Part shown: positions 49,835-59,458 of the stretch, piece after piece
Layout of the letters: each line of letters starts with the position of its first letter
Numbering within the stretch: the first letter of the stretch is position 1
From: Thermoanaerobaculia bacterium
Lineage (GTDB): Bacteria > Acidobacteriota > Thermoanaerobaculia > Multivoradales > J023
Assembly: GCA_030431255.1 (NCBI GenBank)
Contig: JAUIJL010000022.1
Location: forward strand, 83,583 to 147,582
Length of the DNA stretch: 64,000 bases
Direction of reading: 5' to 3'
Program-made: the position numbers and the translations under genes
Notes under the pieces: generated by a model
The model's database searches: none
The model's input: only the letters and a program-made list of their open reading frames with translations
Told to the model about the DNA's origin: nothing

Positions 49835-50841
49835 GGGAAGCTCTCTCCTATTTGGGTTACCAAATCCGCCAGGCGGTGGGCGTAACCCCATTCATTGTCA
49901 TACCAAGCTGTGACCCGAAGCATCGACGGGCCCACCCGTTGAATCAATCCGAGGTCGACGATCGCCGAATAGGGCTCGCCGATGTAGTCGCTCGAGACTA
50001 GGGGCTCATCGCTGACCGCCAACAACCCTTTGAGGCGTCCTTCAGCGGCCCCACGGAAGCTCGCGCACACCACCTCTTCGGTAATCGGCTTGCGCACCCG
50101 CACCACCAAATCCAAGAGGGCGACGTTGGCGGTCGGCACCCGCACGGCGATGCCCTCTATCCGCCCCCGCAAGCCCGGTAAAAGCTGCTGGGCCGCCCAC
50201 GGTGCCGCGGTGTGGGTGGGCACGATATTCACGGCCGCGGCCCGTCCCCGACGGGGGTCCGCGTGGTTGCCGTCGACCAGATTCTGATTCCCGGTGTAGC
50301 TGTGGACCTCGTTCATCAAGGCGTGCTCGACCCCGAATTCGCGATCGAGCACGTCCAATAAGAGCACGAGGCAATTCGTGGTGCACGACGCGTTGCTGAC
50401 CACATGGTGGAGCTCGGGATCGTAGACCGGTCCATCGAGCCCCCGGCACATCATCAGGTCCGCGTCCTCGGAAATGGCGCTGACCACAACTTTCTCGGGG
50501 CCATTCGGCCTCAAATGCGCCGCTGCCCGCGCCCGCGTAGTGGATGTCCCCGTGGCATCGACCACCAGCCGTGCACCGACGTCTTGCCAAGGAATGTCCG
50601 ACGGCTCCGGCTGCTGAAACACCTGCACGGGCCGATCGTCGAACATCAATCGATCCCCATCCACCTCTACCTTCGCCGCAAATCGGCCGTGGATGGAATC
50701 ACGTTTCAACAGACGGGCGAGGGTCGACGGATCGGCCAGATCGTTCACCGCCACGAGCTCGAGATCGTTCCGGAAGTGGGCGATGCGGGTCAGCGCTCGG
50801 CCGATGCGGCCAAGGCCGTTGATGGCAAAAGGAATCGGCAT
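49831..50841 (-). CDS. gap: Glyceraldehyde-3-phosphate dehydrogenase
   Basis: INGLGRIGRALTR; SNASCTTNC; WYDNEWGYAHR. Confidence 0.96.
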   Translation of the reverse strand: MPIPFAINGLGRIGRALTRIAHFRNDLELVAVNDLADPSTLARLLKRDSIHGRFAAKVEVDGDRLMFDDRPVQVFQQPEPSDIPWQDVGARLVVDATGTSTTRARAAAHLRPNGPEKVVVSAISEDADLMMCRGLDGPVYDPELHHVVSNASCTTNCLVLLLDVLDREFGVEHALMNEVHSYTGNQNLVDGNHADPRRGRAAAVNIVPTHTAAPWAAQQLLPGLRGRIEGIAVRVPTANVALLDLVVRVRKPITEEVVCASFRGAAEGRLKGLLAVSDEPLVSSDYIGEPYSAIVDLGLIQRVGPSMLRVTAWYDNEWGYAHRLADLVTQIGESFP

Positions 50842-50981
50842 GGAAACAACCGTGGGACGGACTACCGTTGGAAGTGGGGAATGATGGAGCTCGACAGCAG
50901 TGTCGCTCTATTCGTAATTTAACATTGAAGCCGAGGACGAGCCATATGACCCATTCGTGACAGCCTGCGTGGCTCGGCCTG

Positions 50982-51037
50982 GCGGCCCGGCCTTCGCGGC
51001 CCGGCCTACGCGGCCCGGCCTTCGCGGCCCGGCCTAA
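50982..51037. repeat. Intergenic 14-bp tandem repeat, four units gcggcccggcct(tc/ac/tc/aa)
   Basis: Direct reading. Confidence 0.95.
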
Positions 51038-51179
51038 TTCTTGCTTGTGGATAGTTGGGCGTTCAGAAGACTCGGCTTCGTGGCGACCCGAGATGACCGT
51101 GATCTCGACATCGAGCCCATGAAACCTGTCCGCGAAACCATGTTGGGCATTCAAAGATCGGCTGAAACGGAATCCATCC

Positions 51180-52835
51180 ATGACACTTCGCCTTCGTCTC
51201 TTTCTCGCTTTCGGTACTTTCATCGCCTTCTTTGTGCTCGCACAGTGGTGGCTGGTTCGGACCTTGACCCGGGATCTCGCCCAAGAAACGGACTTCTTGG
51301 CGATGTTTGTCGGTGCCTCGGTGGCACAGGTCCTAACCGTCGACCTCGACTGCGAGGGCTCCGACGACCCGGATTGCGCCCGTACTCTCGACCTGTCCGA
51401 GGTGCTGGGTCCGAATGTGGTCGAGACCACGGCCGTCCAATGGCACGATCTTTCCGATGGCGACCCAGCCCGGGAGGCCGGAGCTCACGTCGAGCAGCGG
51501 GTCCATCCTAAAGGTCCGATTCTCGCCGAGGAACGTCGCGTGGTCCGGGTGATCAGGCATTCCGAAGGCGACGACGAGCAGGTCGAGGGCGATTCCCAGC
51601 AGTGGGTGGAGGAAGTTCGCAAACGCGTGCAGCGCGACCACGAGCACGGAGAGCACGTGGTGCGAATGAGGGTGACCGAGGGACACGGCAACGAGCCGAT
51701 TATCGAGCACATCGGGGGCCCGCACGGAGATCACGACATCAGCTTGCGCGTGGGCCGCAGCTCCGGCTCCAGGGTGCTTTTCGTCGAGCAACCCGATCAG
51801 GTAGCCCAGGTGCCTATCCCCAGCCCCGGCAAGGAGGCGTTGCAGCGTTTTCAAAGCCGTTTATGGCTCGGCAGCGCGGCCCTGACCCTTCTGGGTCTGG
51901 CGCTGGCGGCCCTGTTGTCTCACCGTGTTTCCGCACCACTCCGCCGCTTGGCGGCTGCGGCGTCCGAGCTAGGAGACGGCGCCCTCGGCACCCAAGTGGA
52001 GCACGCCGGTGGGGATCGAGAGATCCGCGGAACCCTTCAAGCCTTCAATCACATGTCGGAACGCTTGGCTCAGCTCGAAACCGAGCGACGGCGCCTGGAA
52101 GCCGTCAAACATATGGGGGAGCTCGGCGACGTCGCTCGGGGGCTCGCCCACACCCTACGCAATCCCTTGAACGCCCTGGGATTGTCCGTCGAGGAGCTGG
52201 CTCGATCCCAGGACAGTGGCGACACCGAGGAGCCGGAAGCCGTGGGACAGGTCTTAGCAGAATCCGCCCGTCGCCAGATTCGACGGATCGATCGAGGGAT
52301 CCGATCCTTCTTGCTGCTGGCCAGCCAAGGGGGCGATTCCGACGAGGTGATCGCGGATCGGGTCGATATCGCGGAGCTGGTGCGGGATGTCGCCCTCGAA
52401 GCCATCCAAGACGTGGCGGGCAGGGTGCATCTCGACCTACATATCGACCCCGACCTCCAGGCCGAGCAAGAGGCCGTCGAGCCGGAGCTGCGGGCGGTGG
52501 TTCAAGCCCTGGTGGTGAACGCCCTGGAAGCCAGCCCCGACGGCGCCACGGTCGACGTCTACCTGGATCGCGCGCAGGGCGACGGGAATCGGCTGATCCT
52601 GCAAGTCGACGATCAGGGCCCGGGATTGTCGCCGGAAATTCGTGATCGACTCTTCACCCCGCATCTTTCCACCAAACCCAACGGCTCGGGCATGGGCCTC
52701 TTCTTGGCCCATCGGATCGCGGGCCACCGCTACGACGGCCGCTTGGAGCTCATCGACCGCGAATCGGGAGGCCTGCGGGCGGAGCTCGAATTCGGTCCCC
52801 GCGGCAACCTCGGCACCGGAGAATCAGGCATATGA
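51180..52835 (+). CDS. Sensor histidine kinase with His-rich periplasmic region
   Basis: Two TMs, HAMP, GLAHTLRNPLNALGLSVEEL H-box, DQGPGLSPE...GSGMGLFLAHRI ATPase. Confidence 0.92.
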   Translation: MTLRLRLFLAFGTFIAFFVLAQWWLVRTLTRDLAQETDFLAMFVGASVAQVLTVDLDCEGSDDPDCARTLDLSEVLGPNVVETTAVQWHDLSDGDPAREAGAHVEQRVHPKGPILAEERRVVRVIRHSEGDDEQVEGDSQQWVEEVRKRVQRDHEHGEHVVRMRVTEGHGNEPIIEHIGGPHGDHDISLRVGRSSGSRVLFVEQPDQVAQVPIPSPGKEALQRFQSRLWLGSAALTLLGLALAALLSHRVSAPLRRLAAAASELGDGALGTQVEHAGGDREIRGTLQAFNHMSERLAQLETERRRLEAVKHMGELGDVARGLAHTLRNPLNALGLSVEELARSQDSGDTEEPEAVGQVLAESARRQIRRIDRGIRSFLLLASQGGDSDEVIADRVDIAELVRDVALEAIQDVAGRVHLDLHIDPDLQAEQEAVEPELRAVVQALVVNALEASPDGATVDVYLDRAQGDGNRLILQVDDQGPGLSPEIRDRLFTPHLSTKPNGSGMGLFLAHRIAGHRYDGRLELIDRESGGLRAELEFGPRGNLGTGESGI

Positions 52836-54229
52836 GCCACGACCTCGCCACCCACCGTTCATCGAAAATCGACGACACCGCAACGGCCGTTCGAATCCTG
52901 GTGGTGGAGGACGATCGTGATCAGCGCCGGCTGGTGGGCGCGATCCTCGAATCCCAGGGTTATCAAGTGTCCACGGCCGCGGAGCTGGAGTCGGCCCGTG
53001 GGGCCCTGGCCTCGGGCGCCGTGGACCTGGTGCTTTCGGATTGGAAGCTGCCGGACGGCAACGGCACCGAGCTCTTGACCCTGATTCGGGAGCAGCACCC
53101 CGAAACCGCCTTCATTATGGTCACCGCCTACGGCACCATCGCGCGGGCCGTGGAGGCGATCCGCCTCGGCGCCGACGACTACCTCGCCAAACCCTTTGAG
53201 CGCCAAGCCTTGCTGCTGTCCCTGGAAAAGGTGCTGAAATCCCGTCGCCTGGAGGACGAAAACCGCCGGTTGACCGAAGCCCTCACGGAACGGGATCGAT
53301 TGGTGGATTTGGTCGGCCGGGCCCCTTGTATGCAGCGCCTTTACCAGCGGGTCGAGAAGCTGGCGGGCACCGAGGCCACGGTGCTCTTGACCGGCGAAAG
53401 CGGCACCGGCAAGGAGCTGGCCGCCAGAGCCTTGCACGCCCTCTCCCGACGGGCCGATCGAGCTTTTGTGGCGGTCAATTGCGCTGCCATTCCAGAAGGT
53501 TTGGTGGAGTCTGAGCTCTTCGGGGTGGAAAAGGGAGCCTTCACGGGAGCGGACCGAGGACGTCCGGGTCGGCTGGAATCCGCGGACGGTGGCACCCTCT
53601 TTTTGGATGAAATCGGCGAGCTACCCCTGCTCATGCAACCCAAGCTCTTGAGAGCGCTGCAAGAAGGTCGTATCACCCGGGTGGGCGACCAGCGCGAGCG
53701 GGAGGTGAACCTGAGAATCATTGCCGCCACCAACCGCGACCTGGCCCAAGAGGTCGAGGAGGGTCGTTTCCGGGAGGATCTCTACTATCGCCTCAACGTC
53801 GTGCCTCTCAACATGCCGCCCCTGCGCGACCGACGAGACGACATCCCCCTGCTGGTGGACCATTTCGCCCGTCGAGCCACCCGCCGGCACGGGGTGTCCG
53901 TGGATCCGTTCTCCGGCGCGGTGATGAAACGATTGCTGGACCATCCATGGCCCGGCAACGTCCGTGAGCTGGGCAACACCGTGGAGCGGTTGGTGTTGCT
54001 GGCGGAAGACGGCCGGGTTTCCGTAGACGACCTGCCGGCGGAGCGGGAGAGCCGACAGGACGGTGGATTCAAAGTGCCGCCGGAAGGTTTGTCCTGGGAG
54101 CAACACGAGAAAGATTGTTTGCGCCAAGCCCTGGAGCACACCGCGGGCAACCGCACTCGAGCCGCCAAGCTCCTGAGCTTGCCCTACAAAGCCTTCCTCT
54201 ACCGGTTAGAGAAATACAGCCTAGCCTAA
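52832..54229 (+). CDS. Sigma-54-dependent NtrC-family response regulator
   Basis: Receiver (VVEDDRDQRRLV, VLSDWKLPDG); GESGTGKELAARALH; GAFTGA; C-terminal Fis-type HTH. Confidence 0.95.
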   Translation: MSHDLATHRSSKIDDTATAVRILVVEDDRDQRRLVGAILESQGYQVSTAAELESARGALASGAVDLVLSDWKLPDGNGTELLTLIREQHPETAFIMVTAYGTIARAVEAIRLGADDYLAKPFERQALLLSLEKVLKSRRLEDENRRLTEALTERDRLVDLVGRAPCMQRLYQRVEKLAGTEATVLLTGESGTGKELAARALHALSRRADRAFVAVNCAAIPEGLVESELFGVEKGAFTGADRGRPGRLESADGGTLFLDEIGELPLLMQPKLLRALQEGRITRVGDQREREVNLRIIAATNRDLAQEVEEGRFREDLYYRLNVVPLNMPPLRDRRDDIPLLVDHFARRATRRHGVSVDPFSGAVMKRLLDHPWPGNVRELGNTVERLVLLAEDGRVSVDDLPAERESRQDGGFKVPPEGLSWEQHEKDCLRQALEHTAGNRTRAAKLLSLPYKAFLYRLEKYSLA

Positions 54230-54342
54230 CAGCTGCGCAAAAGGGGAAGGATGTCCCGAAATGGGGAATTGGGTTCGAGCCCGTTGTTGGTTTTTCGCCC
54301 TATGAGCCGGTCCCGAGACAGACGAAGATGGGCGGAAGCGGC

Positions 54343-54358
54343 CGGCACACCCTTTGCT
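54343..54358 (+). promoter_or_regulatory. Sigma-54 (-24/-12) promoter candidate
   Basis: CGGCACACCCTTTGCT; GG-N10-GC, matches TGGCAC-N5-TTGCW except the first T. Confidence 0.65.
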
Positions 54359-54496
54359 CTATAACCTGATGAACGGGCAATTCCTGTTTCTTTCGAGGTC
54401 ACGAGCCGTGACGACGGCGAAGGATCGCAACGACCCGAAATCAAACGACGAACCCACATCAGACAGCTCATTCCGACAACTCGTTAGGAGACTTCC

Positions 54497-55189
54497 ATGA
54501 AAGCTCAGCTCATTTCCGCCGTGACCGCCATCGCCATGCTTTGCGCCTTGACCGCCCAGATCGAGGCCGACGAGCCCGTGGTGGTGAAAAAAGAAAAGGT
54601 CAAGGTCATCGTGGCCGGCGACGACTCCGAGCCCCAAGTCGTGCAATTGAACGGCGACGATCTAGAAATCGGTGAGAGTCGCCAAATCTTCACGGACGAC
54701 GGCAAAGAAATCGTCGTTTCCCGCTCCGAAGAGGGCCTCGAGGTCTCCGTCGATGGCGAAACCATCGACATCGGCGCGCTGCACGGTGCCCATGGGCACG
54801 ACGGCAACATCCAAGTGCACCACAAGGTCATCGAGCATCTGGCCGATGGCGACGCCAAAGCCATGGTCTTTGTCGGCAAAGGCGGGCATGAGGTCGACAT
54901 CGAGCAGATCGTCGCCGATCACGGCGGCAAAGCCCATCGGGTCTTCATCTCCAAGGACGGAGAGACCGTCGATCTCGAAGGCATCGACTCCTTGAAATGG
55001 ACGGGTCATCCCCGGGTGCAAATCCTCGGCGCGGGCCTCGGCGAGCACCTCGAAGAGTCCGGCGCCTTCGACAACCTGTCCGACGAGCAGCGCCAGAAAA
55101 TTCTCGATGCCATCGACTCCTACCACGAGTCCGTTCATGTCGACACCCGGGTGATGGTCCTCGACACCGACGATTCCGACGTCCACTAG
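54497..55189 (+). CDS. Secreted His/Asp-rich protein, no recognised family
   Basis: Signal peptide MKAQLISAVTAIAMLCALTAQIEA; GALHGAHGHDGNIQVHHKVIEHL. Confidence 0.75.
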   Translation: MKAQLISAVTAIAMLCALTAQIEADEPVVVKKEKVKVIVAGDDSEPQVVQLNGDDLEIGESRQIFTDDGKEIVVSRSEEGLEVSVDGETIDIGALHGAHGHDGNIQVHHKVIEHLADGDAKAMVFVGKGGHEVDIEQIVADHGGKAHRVFISKDGETVDLEGIDSLKWTGHPRVQILGAGLGEHLEESGAFDNLSDEQRQKILDAIDSYHESVHVDTRVMVLDTDDSDVH

Positions 55190-55213
55190 GTCTCGCCCAG
55201 AAGACCTCGCACC

Positions 55214-55240
55214 AAGGCGTTCCCATCCCGTGAACGCCTT
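55214..55240 (+). terminator. Hairpin downstream of the His-rich gene
   Basis: AAGGCGTTC / GAACGCCTT, no strong T-tract. Confidence 0.5.
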
Positions 55241-55366
55241 TAGTCATAGGAGTTTGCATGGCTCGACCCAGTGGTGTAAGCTATCGGGCCGAGACTCCGA
55301 AAAACGAACCTCATAGGCATCCGCTCATAAGCAGCGTGCCAACCGAGATCCACGGGAGATCCAGAC

Positions 55367-55915
55367 ATGATCCCACGGTGCAAGATTCCTCAACAGCCGG
55401 CCCAGATCCTCCGGGTCTTTGCCCTGGTCGTGGCTTTGGTCATGATCGCGGGTTCCGCGAGCGCCGCGCTGTTCACCGTCACCATGACCAACGGCACCAG
55501 CTTCGAGACTCGCTACCGCCCACTTCAAGCGGATTGGGACGAGAACCAAGTCATGGTCATGACCGACAAAGGCAATTGGATCGCTCTGCCGAAGAACGAA
55601 ATCGCCGACGTGGAATCGCGCGCCGAGGTCTCCGGTTACGGCTACCAGCTCAACACCACGACCGTATTCTTGGGTTGGAGCCCGAACGATGTCGCCGATG
55701 ACGGGGACGAAGGGGACGACGAGGACGGCGAAGGAGGCGAGGGCGGCACCAAACCGCCGGGCGCCGGTGGCGACCAAGAGGAGCCGCCGATTGAATACGG
55801 AGACGAGGAAGAAGATTCCGGCGTGACCTTCGAGCAATTCCTCGACGTACCAGACGAAGGTGAGGCTCTCGGCGGTGGCATCAGCCTGGATTCCGGCATC
55901 GACAACGACAACTGA
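55367..55915 (+). CDS. Secreted hypothetical protein with acidic Gly/Glu/Asp-rich tail
   Basis: Signal peptide; MTNGTSFETRYRPLQADWDENQVMVMTDKGNWIALPKNEIADVES. Confidence 0.65.
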   Translation: MIPRCKIPQQPAQILRVFALVVALVMIAGSASAALFTVTMTNGTSFETRYRPLQADWDENQVMVMTDKGNWIALPKNEIADVESRAEVSGYGYQLNTTTVFLGWSPNDVADDGDEGDDEDGEGGEGGTKPPGAGGDQEEPPIEYGDEEEDSGVTFEQFLDVPDEGEALGGGISLDSGIDNDN

Positions 55916-55949
55916 ATCCGTGATTCCGCTTTCGTAGCCTCGGCTCGGC

Positions 55950-55976
55950 AAAGCCGCTCCCAACGGGGGCGGCTTT
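55950..55976 (+). terminator. Intrinsic terminator
   Basis: AAAGCCGC...GCGGCTTT hairpin followed by short T-rich run. Confidence 0.7.
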
Positions 55977-56078
55977 CTCACGTTGGCCTCTTTTAATACG
56001 TGCAGATCTCAGTCCGTGCAGTTCGTAAGGACCGCAGCCGTCCCGCGTGTCTCTGTTCAACCCAAGAGCGTGTAATCC

Positions 56079-56855
56079 ATGACGATGCAGCTACTTCGCC
56101 TCGGGCCCGAGGGTTTTTATGCCCTCCGCGACGACAGCGGCAAGGTGCGGTATCTGCACTCCGACCCGTTCGTAGATCCACCGGGCAGCTGGGAGCTGGG
56201 CAGGGTGGTGGTCGACGCCGAGCAGGTCCCTCTGCTCGTGCCCGTGCACCCGGGAAAGATCGTCGGAATCGGGAGGAACTACGTAAACCACGCCAAAGAG
56301 CTGGACAATCCCATTCCCGAGGAGCCTTTGGTATTCCTCAAAGCCCAGTCGTCGGTCATCGGCCCCTCTGCTCCCGTAATTCTGCCGCCCGAGAGCGCAC
56401 GGGTCGATTTCGAAGGGGAGATCGCCGTCATCTTGAAGCAGGAGCTTTATCGGGCAGATCGAGAGCAGGCTGAGCGGGCCGTTCTCGGGGTGACCGCGGC
56501 CTGCGATGTCACCGCCCGGGATTTGCAGCGCAAAGACGCCACCTTCGCCCGGGCAAAATCCTTCGACACCTTCTGCCCCCTCGGGCCGAGCATTTTGCTC
56601 AACCCACCCCTGGATGAGCTCCGCCTGACCACCCGAATCAACGGCGAGATCCGCCAACAAGGCAACAGCCGAGACATGATCTTCGACATTCCCGCGCTGA
56701 TCAGCTACGTCTCCAACATCATGTCCCTGCTGCCGGGCGATGTCATCCTCACGGGCACCCCCGAGGGGGTCGGACCGTTGAGGGCTGGGGACACGATCGA
56801 GGTGCAGGTGCAAGATCTCACGCCCTTGAGCAATCCCGTCGAGCAGCAGTCGTGA
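56079..56855 (+). CDS. Fumarylacetoacetate hydrolase-family protein
   Basis: GIGRNYVNHAKEL; PLVFLKAQSSVIGP; RVDFEGEIAVIL; LLPGDVILTGTPEGVGPL. Confidence 0.93.
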   Translation: MTMQLLRLGPEGFYALRDDSGKVRYLHSDPFVDPPGSWELGRVVVDAEQVPLLVPVHPGKIVGIGRNYVNHAKELDNPIPEEPLVFLKAQSSVIGPSAPVILPPESARVDFEGEIAVILKQELYRADREQAERAVLGVTAACDVTARDLQRKDATFARAKSFDTFCPLGPSILLNPPLDELRLTTRINGEIRQQGNSRDMIFDIPALISYVSNIMSLLPGDVILTGTPEGVGPLRAGDTIEVQVQDLTPLSNPVEQQS

Positions 56856-56869
56856 CGTCTCAGATGAGC

Positions 56870-57139
56870 AAGACCGCCCGGTGGCGTCTGGCGATGATGA
56901 TTCTCGGACTGGCAGCGTGGGCGTTCTGTCGTTTCTATTTTCAGTACCCTTGGCAGCTCGCGCTGCTGACCGCATTCGCTTTGATTGCTTTGGCCTATTC
57001 CGCCCGCCGTACCTACTATGAGCAGCGTCGCCTCTACAGGGCCGAGCCCTCGTGGGAATTCGGCGAGGAGGACGAGGAATCTTCCACTTCGCCAGAGTCA
57101 GCCGAGACCGACGATTCGCCTTCCGAAACGAGCCCTTGA
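56870..57139 (+). CDS. Small membrane protein with acidic Ser-rich tail
   Basis: Two hydrophobic segments; frame overlaps preceding stop; start uncertain. Confidence 0.55.
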   Translation, partial: KTARWRLAMMILGLAAWAFCRFYFQYPWQLALLTAFALIALAYSARRTYYEQRRLYRAEPSWEFGEEDEESSTSPESAETDDSPSETSP

Positions 57140-57330
57140 TCCCTAGAATTTGCCGTTCGAGCCGCCGACCATGGGAAGATGACCACTACGGCTAGGAGCA
57201 AGAGGTGGACCGCCCCCCCGCCCACCCAGCCGATCAAGAGCAGCAGGAGCCATAACGACAACCCTGTCGCAGCCGTCCACAGACGTTTTTCCACGGTCTT
57301 AGTTTTTTCCGTCGACACCTCTACCGCCAT
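57034..57330 (-). CDS. Small lmo0937/DUF5670-like membrane protein
   Basis: LWTAATGLSLWLLLLLIGWVGGGAVHLLLLAVVVIF; 3' end overlaps the convergent ORF. Confidence 0.5.
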   Translation of the reverse strand: MAVEVSTEKTKTVEKRLWTAATGLSLWLLLLLIGWVGGGAVHLLLLAVVVIFPWSAARTANSRDQGLVSEGESSVSADSGEVEDSSSSSPNSHEGSAL

Positions 57331-57429
57331 CGCTCAGCTCGATCCTTTTTCCCAACCCGTTCCAGCAGTCACCGCGATTCTTGTGGTCCGAGACTACCAC
57401 CCAACTTGTTTTCTAGAGCCTGCCAACCC

Positions 57430-57933
57430 ATGCCCGACGACACCCAGCATTCTCCCTCTTCGCCGCTAACGGGCCCGCTCTCGTTCGCCGTCCTGCTCAC
57501 CCTTATGCTCGTCACCCTGTCCGGTTGCTTCGGACCCGGAGATTCGGGCTCCGGCGACCCTTCGGAAACCGTCGACGTGCCGCCGGCTCTTGAGATCCCA
57601 ACGGAAAACGACGAGGTCGCGGCCCCGCGAGCGGTCGAAGAGGTGGCTGGACTAATGCCGTCTAATTTTCCCGAGGACCTACCCCTGCACAGGCCCTCGA
57701 GCTTGGTGAATTTCGGGGATGACGACAAGGGGGCTTGGGTCGAGCTTTTGAGCGACGACCCGCCGATTCACGTGGAGCAGACGCTCACCAATCGCTTGCG
57801 CGCCGGCGGCTGGTCCATGAATCCGATGGGTAGCGCGAAGAATCGCACCTTCGAGCTTCGCCGCAGCGGCCACGTCGCCAAGCTGATCATCCGTGAGAGC
57901 GGCCCGGGCACCCTCTTCCGCTACGAATATTGA
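57430..57933 (+). CDS. Hypothetical lipoprotein
   Basis: Lipobox LVTLSGC; acidic linker and small C-terminal domain. Confidence 0.7.
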   Translation: MPDDTQHSPSSPLTGPLSFAVLLTLMLVTLSGCFGPGDSGSGDPSETVDVPPALEIPTENDEVAAPRAVEEVAGLMPSNFPEDLPLHRPSSLVNFGDDDKGAWVELLSDDPPIHVEQTLTNRLRAGGWSMNPMGSAKNRTFELRRSGHVAKLIIRESGPGTLFRYEY

Positions 57934-57957
57934 CCCACCAAGATCCGGCGAGCGTCC

Positions 57958-59328
57958 TCAACGCTGATACGCACCGTGTTGGCGGCGTCGCTCCGAAACG
58001 TATTCCTCGGCGGTATTCTCCGCCACCAGCTCGTAGAGCACGGCCTGCTTGTCCTTGGCGCGTCGGAGGATTCGACCCAAGCGCTGAACGTGCTCCCGGA
58101 CGCTACCGCTTCCGGACAACACCACACCCACATTGGCCGCGGGCACATCCACCCCTTCGTTCAAAACCCGTGAGGTGACCAAGAACGGCAGCCTGCCTAC
58201 GTTGAAGCTCGACAGAATCTCGTGCCGTTCTTTGACCTTGGTTTGATGGGTGATCGAAGGAATCAAAAAGCTGCGGGAGATTTTGTAGACCGTGGCGTTG
58301 TCGCTAGTGAAGATCAACACCCGATCCATGCGGTGCCTGTGCAAGAGATCTTGCAAGGCCCTCAGCTTGGCCCCCGAAGCCTGGGCGATCGCCTTTTGGG
58401 CTCGATAGGCCAGAAACGCTCGGCGTCCTCGCTCACTGCGGGAGGTCGCCTGCAAGAAGCGCTGCCAGCCCGCCGGCGAGCCGAGCCGGATGCCCTCTTC
58501 GTAAACGAATTGACGGTAGATCTCCCGTTGCTCCGCGTATTCTTCCTGCTCTTGCTCCGAGAGACGAACTTGCAGGCGCACCGTCTCGTATTCCGAGAGA
58601 AATTCTCCCGCCAGCTCGCCGATCTCGCGACGATAGACAAACGGCCCGATCAACCGCTCTAGACGGGTCTCGCCTCCGTCTTCCCGCTCCGGAGTGGCGG
58701 TCAGGCCGAGGCGGAAGGGCGCCAGCGACAGCTCGGCGGCCAGGGAATAAGTGGGCCCCGGCAGATGGTGGCATTCGTCGAAGACCAAGAGGGCGAATCG
58801 ATTGCCGAGTCGCTCCATGTGGATGTAGGCGGAGTCGTACGTGGTGACGGTGAGATCTCGGACCTCATAGTGGCCACCGCCCACCAAGCCGATCTCCCGA
58901 TCGAAGGCGGATTTCAACACCGCGTACCATTGATGCATCAAGTCCAGGGTCGGTGTCACCACCAGGGCCGCCCGACGCAATCGCTCGAAAATCATCTGCG
59001 CGACAAAGGTCTTTCCCGCCCCCGTCGGCAGCACCACCACGCCGCGGCGACGAATCATCCAGGCGGCCACCGCTTCGGCTTGGTAGGGGAAGGGGTCGCG
59101 GATTTCCCGGCTTTTCAAATCCAGCTCATCAAAGCCACCGGCCCGATTGTCGACCTCGACGTCGGACCGATGCAGGAAGGTCAGGACCTCCCGATACCGA
59201 TAGGCCTGGGCTCGCAGGCGACCGACTCGACTGTCGTAAATGCAGCCCAAACGCTGGAGACCCTCGCGAATCTCATCGTCGGCGTTGTGGATCAGCAGGG
59301 TCCCTTGGTCGAATTCCAGCCGGAGCAT
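57958..59328 (-). CDS. XPB/SSL2-type superfamily 2 DNA helicase
   Basis: VVVLPTGAGKTFVAQM; LLVFDECHHLPG; LGLTATPEREDG; VQRLGRILRR. Confidence 0.92.
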   Translation of the reverse strand: MLRLEFDQGTLLIHNADDEIREGLQRLGCIYDSRVGRLRAQAYRYREVLTFLHRSDVEVDNRAGGFDELDLKSREIRDPFPYQAEAVAAWMIRRRGVVVLPTGAGKTFVAQMIFERLRRAALVVTPTLDLMHQWYAVLKSAFDREIGLVGGGHYEVRDLTVTTYDSAYIHMERLGNRFALLVFDECHHLPGPTYSLAAELSLAPFRLGLTATPEREDGGETRLERLIGPFVYRREIGELAGEFLSEYETVRLQVRLSEQEQEEYAEQREIYRQFVYEEGIRLGSPAGWQRFLQATSRSERGRRAFLAYRAQKAIAQASGAKLRALQDLLHRHRMDRVLIFTSDNATVYKISRSFLIPSITHQTKVKERHEILSSFNVGRLPFLVTSRVLNEGVDVPAANVGVVLSGSGSVREHVQRLGRILRRAKDKQAVLYELVAENTAEEYVSERRRQHGAYQR

Positions 59329-59458
59329 AGCTTATCTTAATGGCTGCGGGCCGCCGACGCCGAGCCGCGATTTCCGTCGGCCTTGGTAGACGGCGTTCCT
59401 CAGCAGCTCTTCCGATATATTGGCGTGCCAGGATACGACGATCATTAGGAGCTCATCC

